A stretch of 64,000 nucleotides of DNA from CAYHHI01 sp964356335 (lineage in GTDB: Bacteria; Arandabacterota; Arandabacteria; Arandabacterales; Arandabacteraceae): the NCBI GenBank assembly GCA_964356335.1, contig CAYHHI010000008.1, positions 22,208-86,207 on the forward strand, in the 5' to 3' direction. The notes under the pieces are model-generated. The model did no database searches. It worked only from the letters and a program-made list of their open reading frames with translations, and had not been told where the DNA came from. Positions 1 through 8,412 of this stretch are shown here, piece after piece; position 1 is the stretch's first letter, and every line of letters begins with the position of its first letter. The position numbers and the translations under genes are program-made.

Positions 1-933
1 GCACGCGTGGCTTTGACCGATTGCATGGCTGCCAGGAAGGGCGAAAACCTTGTAGTCATCTGCGACGAGCCTTTGCGGAGGATCGGCCAGGCTTTCTGGG
101 AGACAGCCGGGGAAATAGGGACAGACGCGATACTCTGCGAGATAATTCCGAGGACGACCAATGGTGAGGAACCGCCCCGCGCGGTGGCTGCGCTCCTCAA
201 GGACTGCGATATTTTCGTGATCCCAACCAGCCGCTCCCTCACTCACACGGATGCCCGACGCAAGGCATGCGCCAACGGTGCAAGAGGGGCCACACTTCCG
301 GGCATAACCGAAGACTCGATGAAGCGCACGCTGAGAGCTGACTACAGGAAGATAGAAGAGCGGACGTTGCGGGTGGCCGGGCTGGTCACGGGCAAGAGCA
401 CGGCGCGCGTCACCACCAAGTTAGGAACCGACATAACCATGTCGATCAAAGGGCGAACCTGCCATGAGGATACGGGGATCGTGACAACACCCGGCACTTT
501 CTCCAACCTCCCAGCGGGCGAGGCTTACCTCGCACCGGTCGAGGGAACTGCAAACGGCAAGATGGTGATTGATGGATCTTGCGCTGGAGTCGGTGTCGTC
601 AGCGATCCCATCACCATAGAGGTTGCCGATGGTTTTGCGACCAAGATCACGGGTGGGCGTGCGGCCGAAGAGCTGCTGGGCCTTGTGTCACAGTTTGGCA
701 AGGAAGCCAGGAACATCGCCGAGCTCGGCATAGGCACCAACGACGCGGCAAGACTCACGGGCAGCATCCTTGAAGACGAAAAAGTGATGGGCACGGTTCA
801 CATAGCGCTAGGGGATAACATATCTATGGGCGGAAAGGTCTCCGTGCCGAGTCACCTGGACCTCATAATAAAGGCCCCCACACTGACGATCGACGGGAAG
901 GAACTGATAAAGGACGGCAGGCTGCTCGTCTGA
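1..933 (+). CDS. Aminopeptidase T / leucyl aminopeptidase family (M29-like), 5' partial
   Basis: Short COG2309-type member of the M29 metalloaminopeptidase family, which removes N-terminal residues from peptides in the cytoplasm. The reading frame is open to the first base of the window. A GTG lies at position 7, but relatives have a few more residues before the KGENLVV strand, so the true start is probably outside. Seen: the KGENLVVICDE N-terminal strand, EEPPRAVAALL, the SLTHTDARR segment, and the C-terminal metal-site region with NIAELGIGTND, VHIALGDN and SHLDLII, which supply the His/Asp ligands expected for the family. It ends 25 bp before the convergent BadF-type kinase. Substrate is not predictable. 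The family call is good; the peptidase activity is inferred. Confidence 0.85.
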   Translation, partial: ARVALTDCMAARKGENLVVICDEPLRRIGQAFWETAGEIGTDAILCEIIPRTTNGEEPPRAVAALLKDCDIFVIPTSRSLTHTDARRKACANGARGATLPGITEDSMKRTLRADYRKIEERTLRVAGLVTGKSTARVTTKLGTDITMSIKGRTCHEDTGIVTTPGTFSNLPAGEAYLAPVEGTANGKMVIDGSCAGVGVVSDPITIEVADGFATKITGGRAAEELLGLVSQFGKEARNIAELGIGTNDAARLTGSILEDEKVMGTVHIALGDNISMGGKVSVPSHLDLIIKAPTLTIDGKELIKDGRLLV

Positions 934-958
934 GATCTCGAGAAACGGGGAGAGAGCG

Positions 959-1909
959 TCAAGAAGGACCGTGCGGTCGGTCCATCATTTTCGCGACCTC
1001 GAGAGTGTCCACGAGGGGCTCGGTCACTTTCGAGAGAGATACCTGTGGCAGTACACGCTTCATACGCTTCCGCAGCTGGTTCCACATGATCTTACTTCTC
1101 AAGAGCCCTCCAGATGCAAGAACTTGGACGTCGTCACTCAAGCCTGCTTGCTTTTTCACGGCAGCGACCATCTCGACCAGTCTCGCTACTGAGTCTCTGA
1201 CCAGTGACCTCGCGAAAGGATCCGTCTGGCCATAAGCGTCAAGAACGATCCTCGCAAGCGACGCAATCTCCCCCCTCTTTAGGGTGGGATCAGGAGGCAG
1301 AAATCGGGACGGGAGCTCCGCGATGGAGATCCGATGCCTCCGGCAAAGCAGGTCAACTGAAACACTGGGAGGTTCCAGGCGATCGAGGGTTCTAAGGGCA
1401 TGCTTCAGGAGAGCCATACCCATCTTGAAGCCGCTGCCCTCATCGAGGCTGCCACCCCAGCCGCCTGCTCTTGCCACAACCGTTTTGCCGCCGCTTCGCC
1501 TAAGCCCGAGGCATATGCTGCCCGTTCCCGCTATGAGAACGATTCCTCCACGTTTGCCTTCGAAGGCTTGAAGCAGTGCTTCGGCATCTGAGATGACACG
1601 CAGGTAGCGACAGCGTCCATACTCTCTGACAATGCCCGTGATTATGGCTCTGCACTTACGTCGGACCGCCGGGTTTCCCGCGCCGGCGAGAGCGAAACAC
1701 GCACAGATCGGAGTTCGCACACTGTCGAGTGTTCCAAGCAGCGGCGGCAGCAATGACCGCAGCCTGCTCTCGAATTCTCCGTATCCAATGTCATTAGGAT
1801 TGAGCCCCTTCCATTCGGTCCTTGCAAGAACTCGGCCGCGATACTCGAGGATCGCTCTGGCCGTGGACCCGCCACCTTCAACGCCGAGAAAAGCCGGTTC
1901 GCGCATCAT
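959..1909 (-). CDS. BadF/BadG/BcrA/BcrD-type ATPase, probable N-acetylhexosamine kinase
   Basis: 316-aa ASKHA-fold kinase. The first phosphate loop is GVEGGGSTARAIL near the N-terminus, the second is LIAGTGSICLG near residue 127, followed by GGWGGSLDEGSGF and a late adenosine motif LASGGLLRS. Length and motif order match the cytosolic N-acetylglucosamine/N-acetylmuramic acid kinase branch of this family, not the benzoyl-CoA reductase activators, which carry FeS cysteines. Two adjacent ATG codons are available as start. It lies 137 bp downstream of the GHL10 glycosidase on the same strand, so the pair could release and phosphorylate a cell-wall amino sugar. Sugar specificity is an inference. 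Confidence 0.85.
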   Translation of the reverse strand: MMREPAFLGVEGGGSTARAILEYRGRVLARTEWKGLNPNDIGYGEFESRLRSLLPPLLGTLDSVRTPICACFALAGAGNPAVRRKCRAIITGIVREYGRCRYLRVISDAEALLQAFEGKRGGIVLIAGTGSICLGLRRSGGKTVVARAGGWGGSLDEGSGFKMGMALLKHALRTLDRLEPPSVSVDLLCRRHRISIAELPSRFLPPDPTLKRGEIASLARIVLDAYGQTDPFARSLVRDSVARLVEMVAAVKKQAGLSDDVQVLASGGLLRSKIMWNQLRKRMKRVLPQVSLSKVTEPLVDTLEVAKMMDRPHGPS

Positions 1910-2046
1910 TTCGCCATGAACTCCCGAGAACGCCCGTGATCAGGGGCGTGCGGACGAGGCTTGCCATGTCACCGAATTCCCACGACGACATCCGTGATAG
2001 TAAGCGTGCCGATCTGCCCAGCCTCCGTGAAATTGAGTTCCTTCCT

Positions 2047-3174
2047 CTAATCACCAAAGAAGCCCTCGATAAGTGGGGAGTAGCGCATGGCATAGTCACT
2101 GTTGAATACGCACACGCCTCGCACGCGATAGGTCCTCGCTGTCTCAAGCTCAGCCCGGAAGGTAGTATCGCTGAAGGTCTCAAGATAGGCCCCGACGCCT
2201 GCGATGACATTCGAGGCGCCTACCGAATCCACATAGGTCCTGAGCCTGGTCTCAAAAGAGGTCTGACTCGTCGTATAGATCATGGGGACCAGGAAGTCCA
2301 CATACCCTTTCCGCATCCACTCCACACCGTCCTGATAAAAACTGTCTCTCCCCGCATCCATGACCTGCAGCACGGCAGCCGATAGTTTGGTGCCGGGTCT
2401 GATCTTCTTCACTGAACGCCTCAGGTCGCCAATGAATTGAGTGAGTTCCCGTCTCCTCCATTCCGAGAAGGACATCTCCTCCCGCAGAGTGGTCTTCAAA
2501 TATGCAAGCCGCGATTCCTTATCGTAAGAGTATGACGAGTCTGGGAAGCGTACATAATCCAGGTGCAGACCATCGATGTCATATTTCCCGACGATCTCTC
2601 TGAGCACCTTCCTTATGTATTCCCTTGCGCCTTTGCTCGTCGGACTCAGGAAGGCATAATTGTCTCGCGCCTGGGACATCTTGATAGGCATGGGCTTTCC
2701 AGCCCGATCGCAGGCAATCCACTCAGGATGCGAAAGCATGACATGTATCGGGTCCGTGACGGGCGGTGGGTACCCCGATTCCGTGACCTGCCAGGCTGTG
2801 AAGACATTCACCCAGGCATGGACTTCAAGGCCTAACCTGTGGCCTTCCCTCACAGCCACGGCGAGGGGATCCCACCCCGGATCCTGTCCCAGAGTGCCGG
2901 TGAGCAAGTCCGACCACGGCTCGAATGATGACCTGTAGAAGGCATCACAAGCACCCCTCACCTGGAAAAACACCATGTTGATGCCCATGTCGGCAAGGTT
3001 CGTGAAGAGGGCCGTGACATCCTCCGGGGACTTGCAAGCCCACCTCGTGACCCAGACGGCTCTGGTGGCAAAGCCCGGCTCAGGCTCAGCCGGAGGCGAG
3101 GGCGAGATCAAGAACAGGAAAAGCAAGGATATTGCGGGTACCCTCAAGCGATGAAACACCCTCGAGTCTGTCAT
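2047..3174 (-). CDS. Secreted GHL10-family glycoside hydrolase (DUF187/YngK/DigH-like)
   Basis: About 375-aa secreted TIM-barrel hydrolase of the GHL10 family. An N-terminal hydrophobic leader (VPAISLLFLFLISPS) is followed by RAVWVTRW, GINMVFFQVRG, the HAWVNVFTAW strand, a DGLHLDYVRFPD motif with the likely acidic catalytic residues, and VDFLVPMIYTTS. The E. coli relative DigH cleaves denuded peptidoglycan glycan strands, so a wall-sugar substrate is plausible. The ATG at 3174 leaves a short basic n-region; an upstream GTG at 3201 is also in frame and neither has a clear ribosome site. It is followed on the same strand by the BadF-type sugar kinase. A stable inverted-repeat structure (3238-3310) lies in its 5' leader. 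Confidence 0.85.
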   Translation of the reverse strand: MTDSRVFHRLRVPAISLLFLFLISPSPPAEPEPGFATRAVWVTRWACKSPEDVTALFTNLADMGINMVFFQVRGACDAFYRSSFEPWSDLLTGTLGQDPGWDPLAVAVREGHRLGLEVHAWVNVFTAWQVTESGYPPPVTDPIHVMLSHPEWIACDRAGKPMPIKMSQARDNYAFLSPTSKGAREYIRKVLREIVGKYDIDGLHLDYVRFPDSSYSYDKESRLAYLKTTLREEMSFSEWRRRELTQFIGDLRRSVKKIRPGTKLSAAVLQVMDAGRDSFYQDGVEWMRKGYVDFLVPMIYTTSQTSFETRLRTYVDSVGASNVIAGVGAYLETFSDTTFRAELETARTYRVRGVCVFNSDYAMRYSPLIEGFFGD

Positions 3175-3237
3175 AACTGGAGATTTAAACCCGCCCCACA
3201 CGATGTTTCAACAGAATAGTGCACCCGGAAATAATGC

Positions 3238-3310
3238 GGGTGGGGCCTCAAGTCGCGAGCTTGGCACGGAAGCTCGCTGGGACGCTCCTATCCAGCACGA
3301 GACCCCACCC
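3238..3310 (-). other. Large branched inverted repeat in the leader of the GHL10 gene
   Basis: Outer stem of 8 perfect pairs (3238-3245 with 3303-3310), extended after one mismatch by 3 more (3247-3249 with 3299-3301). It encloses a perfect 8-bp hairpin (3255-3262 with 3270-3277, 7-nt loop) and a weak second stem (3278-3280 with 3292-3294). Together this resembles a three-way junction. No known riboswitch class was recognised. Confidence 0.5.
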
Positions 3311-3433
3311 AGCATAAAGACCACAGGGGAAGGAGCAGTTGCCTCTTAAACACCCGACCTCACCTCTTGCTCCCTCCAGAAGATTTAGATGTAATCAATT
3401 GACTTCGGTTGCGCAAGCTTCGCGATTATTCAA

Positions 3434-3461
3434 TTGACGGATTTTACGGCCCCGTTATATG
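3434..3461 (+). promoter_or_regulatory. Probable sigma70-type promoter of the EF-Tu-domain gene
   Basis: TTGACG at 3434-3439, 16-nt spacer, TATATG at 3456-3461, about 22 bp before a strong AAGGAGG ribosome site and the ATG at 3484. The octamer CAATTGAC overlapping the -35 also occurs 35 bp upstream (3396-3403), which might be a second regulator contact. Confidence 0.5.
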
Positions 3462-3483
3462 CTCAATGTGAAGGAGGTTCGGT

Positions 3484-3744
3484 ATGGCGGAAGTGAAGAT
3501 TGGTGAGATCGTCAAGTTTTTTGCAAAGCCCAGCGTTGCGGCCGTCGTGATCACCGCTGGTGGCCTTAAGGTTGGAGATACTATCCGCATCCACGGACAC
3601 ACAACGGATTTCACCCAGAAAGCAGATTCAATGCAGGTCAACAACCAGCCAGTGAATGAGGCCAAAGTAGGCGACGACGTCGGCATCCTGGTCAGCGACA
3701 GAGCAAGGCCAGGGGACATAGTCTTAAAAGTCACCGAGGACTGA
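3484..3744 (+). CDS. Stand-alone EF-Tu domain 2-like beta-barrel protein
   Basis: 86-aa protein made of one translation-factor beta-barrel. Segments such as GEIVKFF, AAVVITAGGLKVGDTIRIHGHTTDF, QVNNQPVNEAKVGDDVGI and RPGDIVLKV match the second domain of EF-Tu/IF2-type GTPases. There is no GTPase domain before or after it. Small orphan barrels of this kind occur in many bacteria, sometimes beside U32 peptidases, and their role is not established; tRNA or ribosome contact is only a guess. A strong AAGGAGG site sets the ATG. It appears monocistronic: a promoter precedes it, and a REP-like palindrome and a terminator-type hairpin follow. Confidence 0.8.
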   Translation: MAEVKIGEIVKFFAKPSVAAVVITAGGLKVGDTIRIHGHTTDFTQKADSMQVNNQPVNEAKVGDDVGILVSDRARPGDIVLKVTED

Positions 3745-3769
3745 TCTGCGCACGGGATGCCCAGCCGAC

Positions 3770-3885
3770 GGATCACCCGAAGGGCATGGGGTTCTAACCG
3801 CAGGGCCGCCACCAGCCAGGCATATGGCTGCACCTTCGCGGGCCGGTCTCCGGCTCAGAACTACATTCGCCTCCGATCCGGCCCC
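3770..3885. repeat. REP/BIME-like dispersed palindromic element, copy 1
   Basis: Two half-sites in inverted orientation. The left half (about 3770-3805, with GGGCATGGGGTTCTAAC) resembles the reverse complement of the right half (3845-3879, with CAGAACTACATTCG). The 35-nt right core is identical to 56779-56813, and the left half is closely matched at 56866-56912. Half order here is left-right; in the other copy it is right-left. Confidence 0.75.
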
Positions 3886-3914
3886 GCATACGGCTTGTTA
3901 TGCACAGGCAGTAT

Positions 3915-3950
3915 GGAGCCCGCATGGATTTTATCCGGGCTCCTTTATTT
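3915..3950 (+). terminator. Rho-independent-type terminator
   Basis: Perfect 8-bp stem (3915-3922 with 3936-3943, GGAGCCCG/CGGGCTCC) followed by TTTATTT. It probably ends transcripts from the EF-Tu-domain gene. Its right arm overlaps the last codons of the convergent 498-aa membrane protein gene. Confidence 0.6.
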
Positions 3951-5427
3951 GATATCTCCTGTCTGATGCGAGCTCGGGCTCGAACTCCAGCGTGCCCCGC
4001 CCGCCATAGACCGAGAAGGTCCTCGCAGACTTCGCCCCACGCGGGAACCGCCAGTAGGCCCAGGGCAGGCGAAGGAGCTGCCGCGTCACCACCATCCGGA
4101 AATGCTCTGGAATATCATCCAGGAAATGGTCGCCGCGTATCTGAAGCGTTTCGACCCTCGCCATGTACTTGTCAGGATGCTCAGACGACTTCTTATGGAA
4201 GATCACGTAAAGAAGAGCGATGAGGCGCCGGCCGACCGAAAGCGTCTTCCCCGATGTCACATAAATGCCCCTCACCGTGGGAGAGTGGAACACCAGGTCC
4301 ATATCCAAGTCAATCACCCAGGTGAGTAGATCATCGGTGTCACGGTACCGGGCAAGCATCCCAGCGTGGTAGGCTGTCGCCCGGCTGCCAACAAGCGTTT
4401 CATACTTGAACCACAGCTCCCTGTAATGACAGTCCGTAACCAAATACTCGATCTTGCCTCGTTCCTCCCCGTCCGCCCTGACCCAGACCTCGAGTCGCTC
4501 CCAGTCCTTTTCCCAGAACTTGAGGAGCTCTGCAGGCGCCAGGGTCACATAGCGCCATACCCAGTAGAACTTGCCCTTGAGCCAATACGGCTCGTTTCCT
4601 GGCCTGTATGGAAACTGGCCGGCCTTGTCATCGTTGACATAGAGGTAGAGAGCAGGTGGAAGCGATCTCGGAATAAAGAACCATTCCACGAGATAGAGAA
4701 TGAGGGCCGTGACAGTGACGGCTATCACGAAGCCCTGGAAGCCGTGGCTCCCCCTTATCAGGATCCTTATGGCAATGATCGGGAGCGGCGAGATCGTGGC
4801 CGTCAAGAGGTCATTAAACATAACCCAGAGGATCAGGAGCACTATGGGATAGAACAGGACTCCGAGATAAGGTTGGATCACATGGACCGGGTGCAAGAGA
4901 TTCGAGAAGTAGTTGACCAAGACACCATAGCCCAAGGCAACAAGCGAGGCCAGCACCACTTTGTACCTCGCCAGGAACATGCTTGTGGTGGCCTTGAGCC
5001 TCAAGGGATTTATGACATCAGAGGCGACAATCTTGCCCTCTGACAGTATGTCGGCAAGCCCTCCCGCTTTGGCCTCAACGCGCATGGCATAGTCTGCGAG
5101 AAGGTTGCGCATGGCTTCGCGATCATACCTGGTCTCGGGAACTATGACCTTGAGTCTCAGAGTCTTCAGGAGAAGCCGCCACAGAGCAAGCCAGGGTCTC
5201 ACTATCGATCCAAGGATGTAAAACCCCAACCGGGGAAATCTCGCCGAAGGACGATTGAGAATCTTGCGGAAGACTTCGAGCGATAGGCCCGTGGAACTCA
5301 GCGCCTTGAGGTTCACAACGTCCTTGAGATCCAGGACGCTCGCCCAGTAATCGCAGAAGAGGAACGGACCATCGAAGTCTCGTTCGCCGAAATCCCTCGC
5401 GCCGGGTGCAGCGGCTGCCTTTGCCAT
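3931..5427 (-). CDS. Unrecognised multi-pass membrane protein (498 aa)
   Basis: Not recognised. The N-terminal ~130 residues are soluble and basic, followed by three or four membrane helices (YKVVLASLVALGYGVLVNYF, VLFYPIVLLILWVMF, GFVIAVTVTALILYLVEWFF) at about 150-270, then a soluble C-terminal half rich in Trp and Tyr. The ATG at 5427 has an AGAGG site 8 nt upstream; an in-frame start 51 bp further up lacks one. It is divergent from the four-gene membrane block beginning at 5648 and could be a further part of that system, but only its position supports this. No catalytic motif was seen. Confidence 0.7.
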   Translation of the reverse strand: MAKAAAAPGARDFGERDFDGPFLFCDYWASVLDLKDVVNLKALSSTGLSLEVFRKILNRPSARFPRLGFYILGSIVRPWLALWRLLLKTLRLKVIVPETRYDREAMRNLLADYAMRVEAKAGGLADILSEGKIVASDVINPLRLKATTSMFLARYKVVLASLVALGYGVLVNYFSNLLHPVHVIQPYLGVLFYPIVLLILWVMFNDLLTATISPLPIIAIRILIRGSHGFQGFVIAVTVTALILYLVEWFFIPRSLPPALYLYVNDDKAGQFPYRPGNEPYWLKGKFYWVWRYVTLAPAELLKFWEKDWERLEVWVRADGEERGKIEYLVTDCHYRELWFKYETLVGSRATAYHAGMLARYRDTDDLLTWVIDLDMDLVFHSPTVRGIYVTSGKTLSVGRRLIALLYVIFHKKSSEHPDKYMARVETLQIRGDHFLDDIPEHFRMVVTRQLLRLPWAYWRFPRGAKSARTFSVYGGRGTLEFEPELASDRRYQIKEPG

Positions 5428-5647
5428 TGTCACGACCTCTTTCGCCGTAATACTATCACCGGCGTAACCAGTTCGCAACTAAACTGCGTACACTTCCACC
5501 GAATTGGGAATCGCGCCTTTCTTTCGTGCCGCCGGCCGATCCCTGTTTCCCCTGGAAAGGCCAAGAGGCCTCGGTCCCTCCTTCCCCCGGCGAAGGCTGC
5601 ACAAGTTGATGTTTACTGTACCGTATATGTTGTGTTAGTGTTCCAGC

Positions 5648-6886
5648 ATGGAGATTCGAGGGAATCGCCGTCGGCATAGAATCGCCTTGCTGCCTTACCT
5701 GCCGGTGTTGGCACTTGCGATTTCCGTCTTTCTCACCCCCAGCTTTTCTCTCGCAGAAATCAAGGCCCCCGAGGCAAGAGTCTCCGACACACCAAATGAC
5801 TGGGGCACGAGCCTCACTGTTGCATGGACTCAGGCGGCGCCGGTCGACTCGGTCTCAGGCTATGAGGTCTGGAGGCTCACTCTCGAAAAGGGCCAAACTA
5901 TTCAGGCAGTGGCCTACAACAGTGCTTTTCCCCCATCGGAGTCACTGACTGCCCAGGGCTGGCAGAAGGTCTCCCGGCCTGGTCTAAAGGACACAACATT
6001 TGTTGACTCGAATCTCACTCACAGCAAGCGATATGCCTACACGGTGCTGGCGACAACCAGTCATGAGCAGATAACATCCAACGCAACGGCGCCGCTTGCG
6101 CCGACGCGACAGATGCTCATCCGCAACCGCATCAATATCCTGGTGGCCGTCCTGGCCTTTGTGCTTACCATCGTGGGGCTCGTACAATGGGCACGCAGAG
6201 GAGGGAAGCTCTTTATCAGGAAGATCGCCGGCCTTGAGGCGGTCGAAGAGGCCGTCGGAAGGGCAACCGAGATGGGCCGCCCGATTCTGTACGTGCCGGG
6301 CCTTGACCCGATGGATGAAGTTGCAACTGTGGCCGCCATAGACATTCTCGGGCAGGTCGCCAAGAAGGCTGCGGAATACGAAACCAAGCTGATTGTTCCC
6401 AACCGCGACCCCATAGTGATGGCCGTCGCGCAGCAAGTAGTGCGGGAATCATATTCTGCTGTTGGTAAACCTCAACTTTATCGTGATGAACACATCTTCT
6501 ACGTGACTTACAGCCAGTTTGGATTTGCCGCCGCTGTCGCCGGCCTCATGATCAGGGAGAGGCCGGCCACCAATTTCTTCATCGGTCACTTCTACGCCGA
6601 ATCGCTCGTCCTGGCCGAGACAGGAAACGCGACCGGAGCCATTCAAATCGCCGGAACCGACTCCGACGCTCAGCTTCCCTTCTTTATAACCTCCTGTGAC
6701 TACACTCTGATCGGTGAAGAGCTCTATGCGGGAGCGGTTTATTTGTCAAGGCAGCCGCTTCTCCTTGGCGCATTGAAAAGCCAGGACTACGCCAAGATTA
6801 TTCTGATAGCATCGCTGTTCGTGGGGATAATCCTCTCTGTTGTCAGTCCCGAGCTGGCGATCAAGTTCAGATCGGTGTTCAAGTAG
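5648..6886 (+). CDS. DUF6754-like membrane protein with extracytoplasmic FN3-type domain
   Basis: 412 aa. A signal/anchor helix (PYLPVLALAISVFLTPSFSLA, residues 16-36) leads to a fibronectin-III-like domain (SLTVAWTQ, GYEVWR, YAYTVLATTS). Next come a membrane helix at about 162-180 (ILVAVLAFVLTIVGLVQWARR), an alpha/beta domain starting RPILYVPGLDPMDE, and a last helix (IILIASLFVGIILSVV). By the positive-inside rule the alpha/beta domain is cytosolic. It matches my recollection of DUF6754 proteins, whose function is unknown. It is the first gene of a block of four tightly spaced membrane genes. No obvious ribosome site precedes the ATG. Family assignment is from memory of the sequence pattern. 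Confidence 0.75.
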   Translation: MEIRGNRRRHRIALLPYLPVLALAISVFLTPSFSLAEIKAPEARVSDTPNDWGTSLTVAWTQAAPVDSVSGYEVWRLTLEKGQTIQAVAYNSAFPPSESLTAQGWQKVSRPGLKDTTFVDSNLTHSKRYAYTVLATTSHEQITSNATAPLAPTRQMLIRNRINILVAVLAFVLTIVGLVQWARRGGKLFIRKIAGLEAVEEAVGRATEMGRPILYVPGLDPMDEVATVAAIDILGQVAKKAAEYETKLIVPNRDPIVMAVAQQVVRESYSAVGKPQLYRDEHIFYVTYSQFGFAAAVAGLMIRERPATNFFIGHFYAESLVLAETGNATGAIQIAGTDSDAQLPFFITSCDYTLIGEELYAGAVYLSRQPLLLGALKSQDYAKIILIASLFVGIILSVVSPELAIKFRSVFK

Positions 6887-6895
6887 GAGCAACGC

Positions 6896-7537
6896 GTGAA
6901 GCGACAGGGCCCGATAATCGTAGCCTTCATCGTCGGGATGCTTATGCTTGTGCAGTTCTTCACGCCCAATCCTGTGTTCCTCAGTATTTACAACATGTTC
7001 CTGGATTGGAAGCAGGTCGTCCTCGGCTTCACATACATCCTGGGTACATGGAGTCTCATACGGTATCACGCCAAGAAGATCGAGCGGAAGCAGGAGAATT
7101 GGCAGTATAGCTACGTGGCCTTAGTCGGCCTGGTCATAACCGTCGGGGCGGCTGCCATCTGGAAGACTGCGACCGGGCCTTATCCCTGGCTTTTTGATTA
7201 TGTTCAGGTGCCGATGCAGTCCACCATGTTCTCCCTGCTTGCGTTTTTCGTCGCGTCGGCATCTTACAGGGCCTTCAGAGCACGCTCTCTTCATGCAACC
7301 CTGTTGCTGGTTGCGGGATGCCTGGTGATGCTCGGCCGTGTGCCGATCGGCGCATACATCGCCGGAAATGTATTCGGCGTTAAGATCTCCCTGGTCCAGA
7401 TATCCGACTGGGTCTTGAACGTTCCCAATCTCGCCGCCAAGCGGGGTATCATGATCGGTATCGGGCTCGGCATGACGGCCACCGCGATAAAGATCGTGCT
7501 CGGCATAGAACAGACCTATCTGGGCAAGACTGATTGA
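6896..7537 (+). CDS. Conserved-looking membrane protein of the DUF6754 block (213 aa)
   Basis: Function not recognised. About six membrane helices are visible: PIIVAFIVGMLMLVQFF, VVLGFTYILGTWSLI, YVALVGLVITVGAAAIW, FSLLAFFVASASY, TLLLVAGCLVMLGRVPIGAYI and GIMIGIGLGMTATAIKIVLG. A basic loop (HAKKIERKQENW) lies after the second. The start is GTG, with AGGAG overlapping the stop of the preceding gene 10 bp upstream, so the two are translationally linked. The next gene begins 26 bp after its end. No transporter signature was seen. Confidence 0.75.
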   Translation: MKRQGPIIVAFIVGMLMLVQFFTPNPVFLSIYNMFLDWKQVVLGFTYILGTWSLIRYHAKKIERKQENWQYSYVALVGLVITVGAAAIWKTATGPYPWLFDYVQVPMQSTMFSLLAFFVASASYRAFRARSLHATLLLVAGCLVMLGRVPIGAYIAGNVFGVKISLVQISDWVLNVPNLAAKRGIMIGIGLGMTATAIKIVLGIEQTYLGKTD

Positions 7538-7563
7538 GAAACGTTGACTGAGAAGGGTGACTC

Positions 7564-8412
7564 GTGGCGTTCTACGATCGCATGATGTCGATTGACAGGA
7601 GGATCATCTTCCTCTCGGTCGGACTTTCCGTCGCGCTCCCGCTCCTTTGGCCACTCGGCTTCCCCGTGCAGGTCTCTGAGGAGACCCGGAGTTTCTACAG
7701 AGAAATGGAAGGTCTCAAACCGGACGACGTCATTCTTCTAAGTATCGACTACGAAGGTGACGTGATGGCTGAGGTCGATCCGATGGCCATTGCGGTGATG
7801 AAGCATGCTTTCTCCAAGGACCTAAAGGTCGTCGCCCTGACAACGTACGCGGGCGGGACAGGCATAGCCGAAAGAATTCTCTCTGAGGCAGCCAGGACTT
7901 ATGGCAAGACCTACGGAGAAGACTATGTGTTCCTTGGCTACAACCCGGACTGGTCGGGCACCATCTTGAGACTCGGCGAGAGTTTCAAGGCAACCTACCC
8001 AACCGATCAGCACGGCAGGAGCACAAGCGAGATCCCCCTGATGAAACGCGTGGAGACATACAGGGACATAAGTCTGCTTGTATCGATCTCGGGCAGTGGT
8101 CTCTCGGAATATTGGGCGATCTGGGCAGGGGGCAGATACGGAGTCAAGGTGATATCGGGAAACACGGCAATCCAAGCCATCCTGATTTACCCTTACTACC
8201 AGGCCCGCCAGATCCTGGGATTCCTTGGCGGGCTTAAAGGTGCCGCCGAATACGAGATCCTGATCAATAAGCCCGGGATGGGAGCAAGGGGCATGGATGC
8301 CCAGTCAACGGCCCACGGCCTCATGGTTCTGTTTATCATCGTTGGAAACGCAGGGTATTTCATGTCCCGCAGGGCAATCCGTCTGGGAAGAGCGAAAGGG
8401 AAAGGCGCATGA
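7564..8412 (+). CDS. Membrane-tethered alpha/beta protein of the DUF6754 block (282 aa)
   Basis: GTG start with an AGAAGGGTGA ribosome site. An N-terminal helix (IIFLSVGLSVALPLLWPLGF) follows a basic stretch, then comes an alpha/beta domain of about 210 residues with DDVILLSIDYEGD, LKVVALTTYAGGTGIAE, VFLGYNPDWSG and DISLLVSISGSGLSEYWAIW. A second helix (LMVLFIIVGNAGYFM) precedes a basic C-terminus. Topology suggests the domain faces outside the cytoplasm. The layout helix-alpha/beta-helix mirrors the last half of the DUF6754-like protein, so the two may be distant paralogues; that is an inference from layout only. Its stop overlaps the start of the next gene (ATGA). Confidence 0.75.
   Translation: MAFYDRMMSIDRRIIFLSVGLSVALPLLWPLGFPVQVSEETRSFYREMEGLKPDDVILLSIDYEGDVMAEVDPMAIAVMKHAFSKDLKVVALTTYAGGTGIAERILSEAARTYGKTYGEDYVFLGYNPDWSGTILRLGESFKATYPTDQHGRSTSEIPLMKRVETYRDISLLVSISGSGLSEYWAIWAGGRYGVKVISGNTAIQAILIYPYYQARQILGFLGGLKGAAEYEILINKPGMGARGMDAQSTAHGLMVLFIIVGNAGYFMSRRAIRLGRAKGKGA

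Noticed and set aside
4366..5043. 225-aa plus-strand ORF
   Set aside because: Antisense of the 498-aa membrane protein; unusual composition and no start signal.
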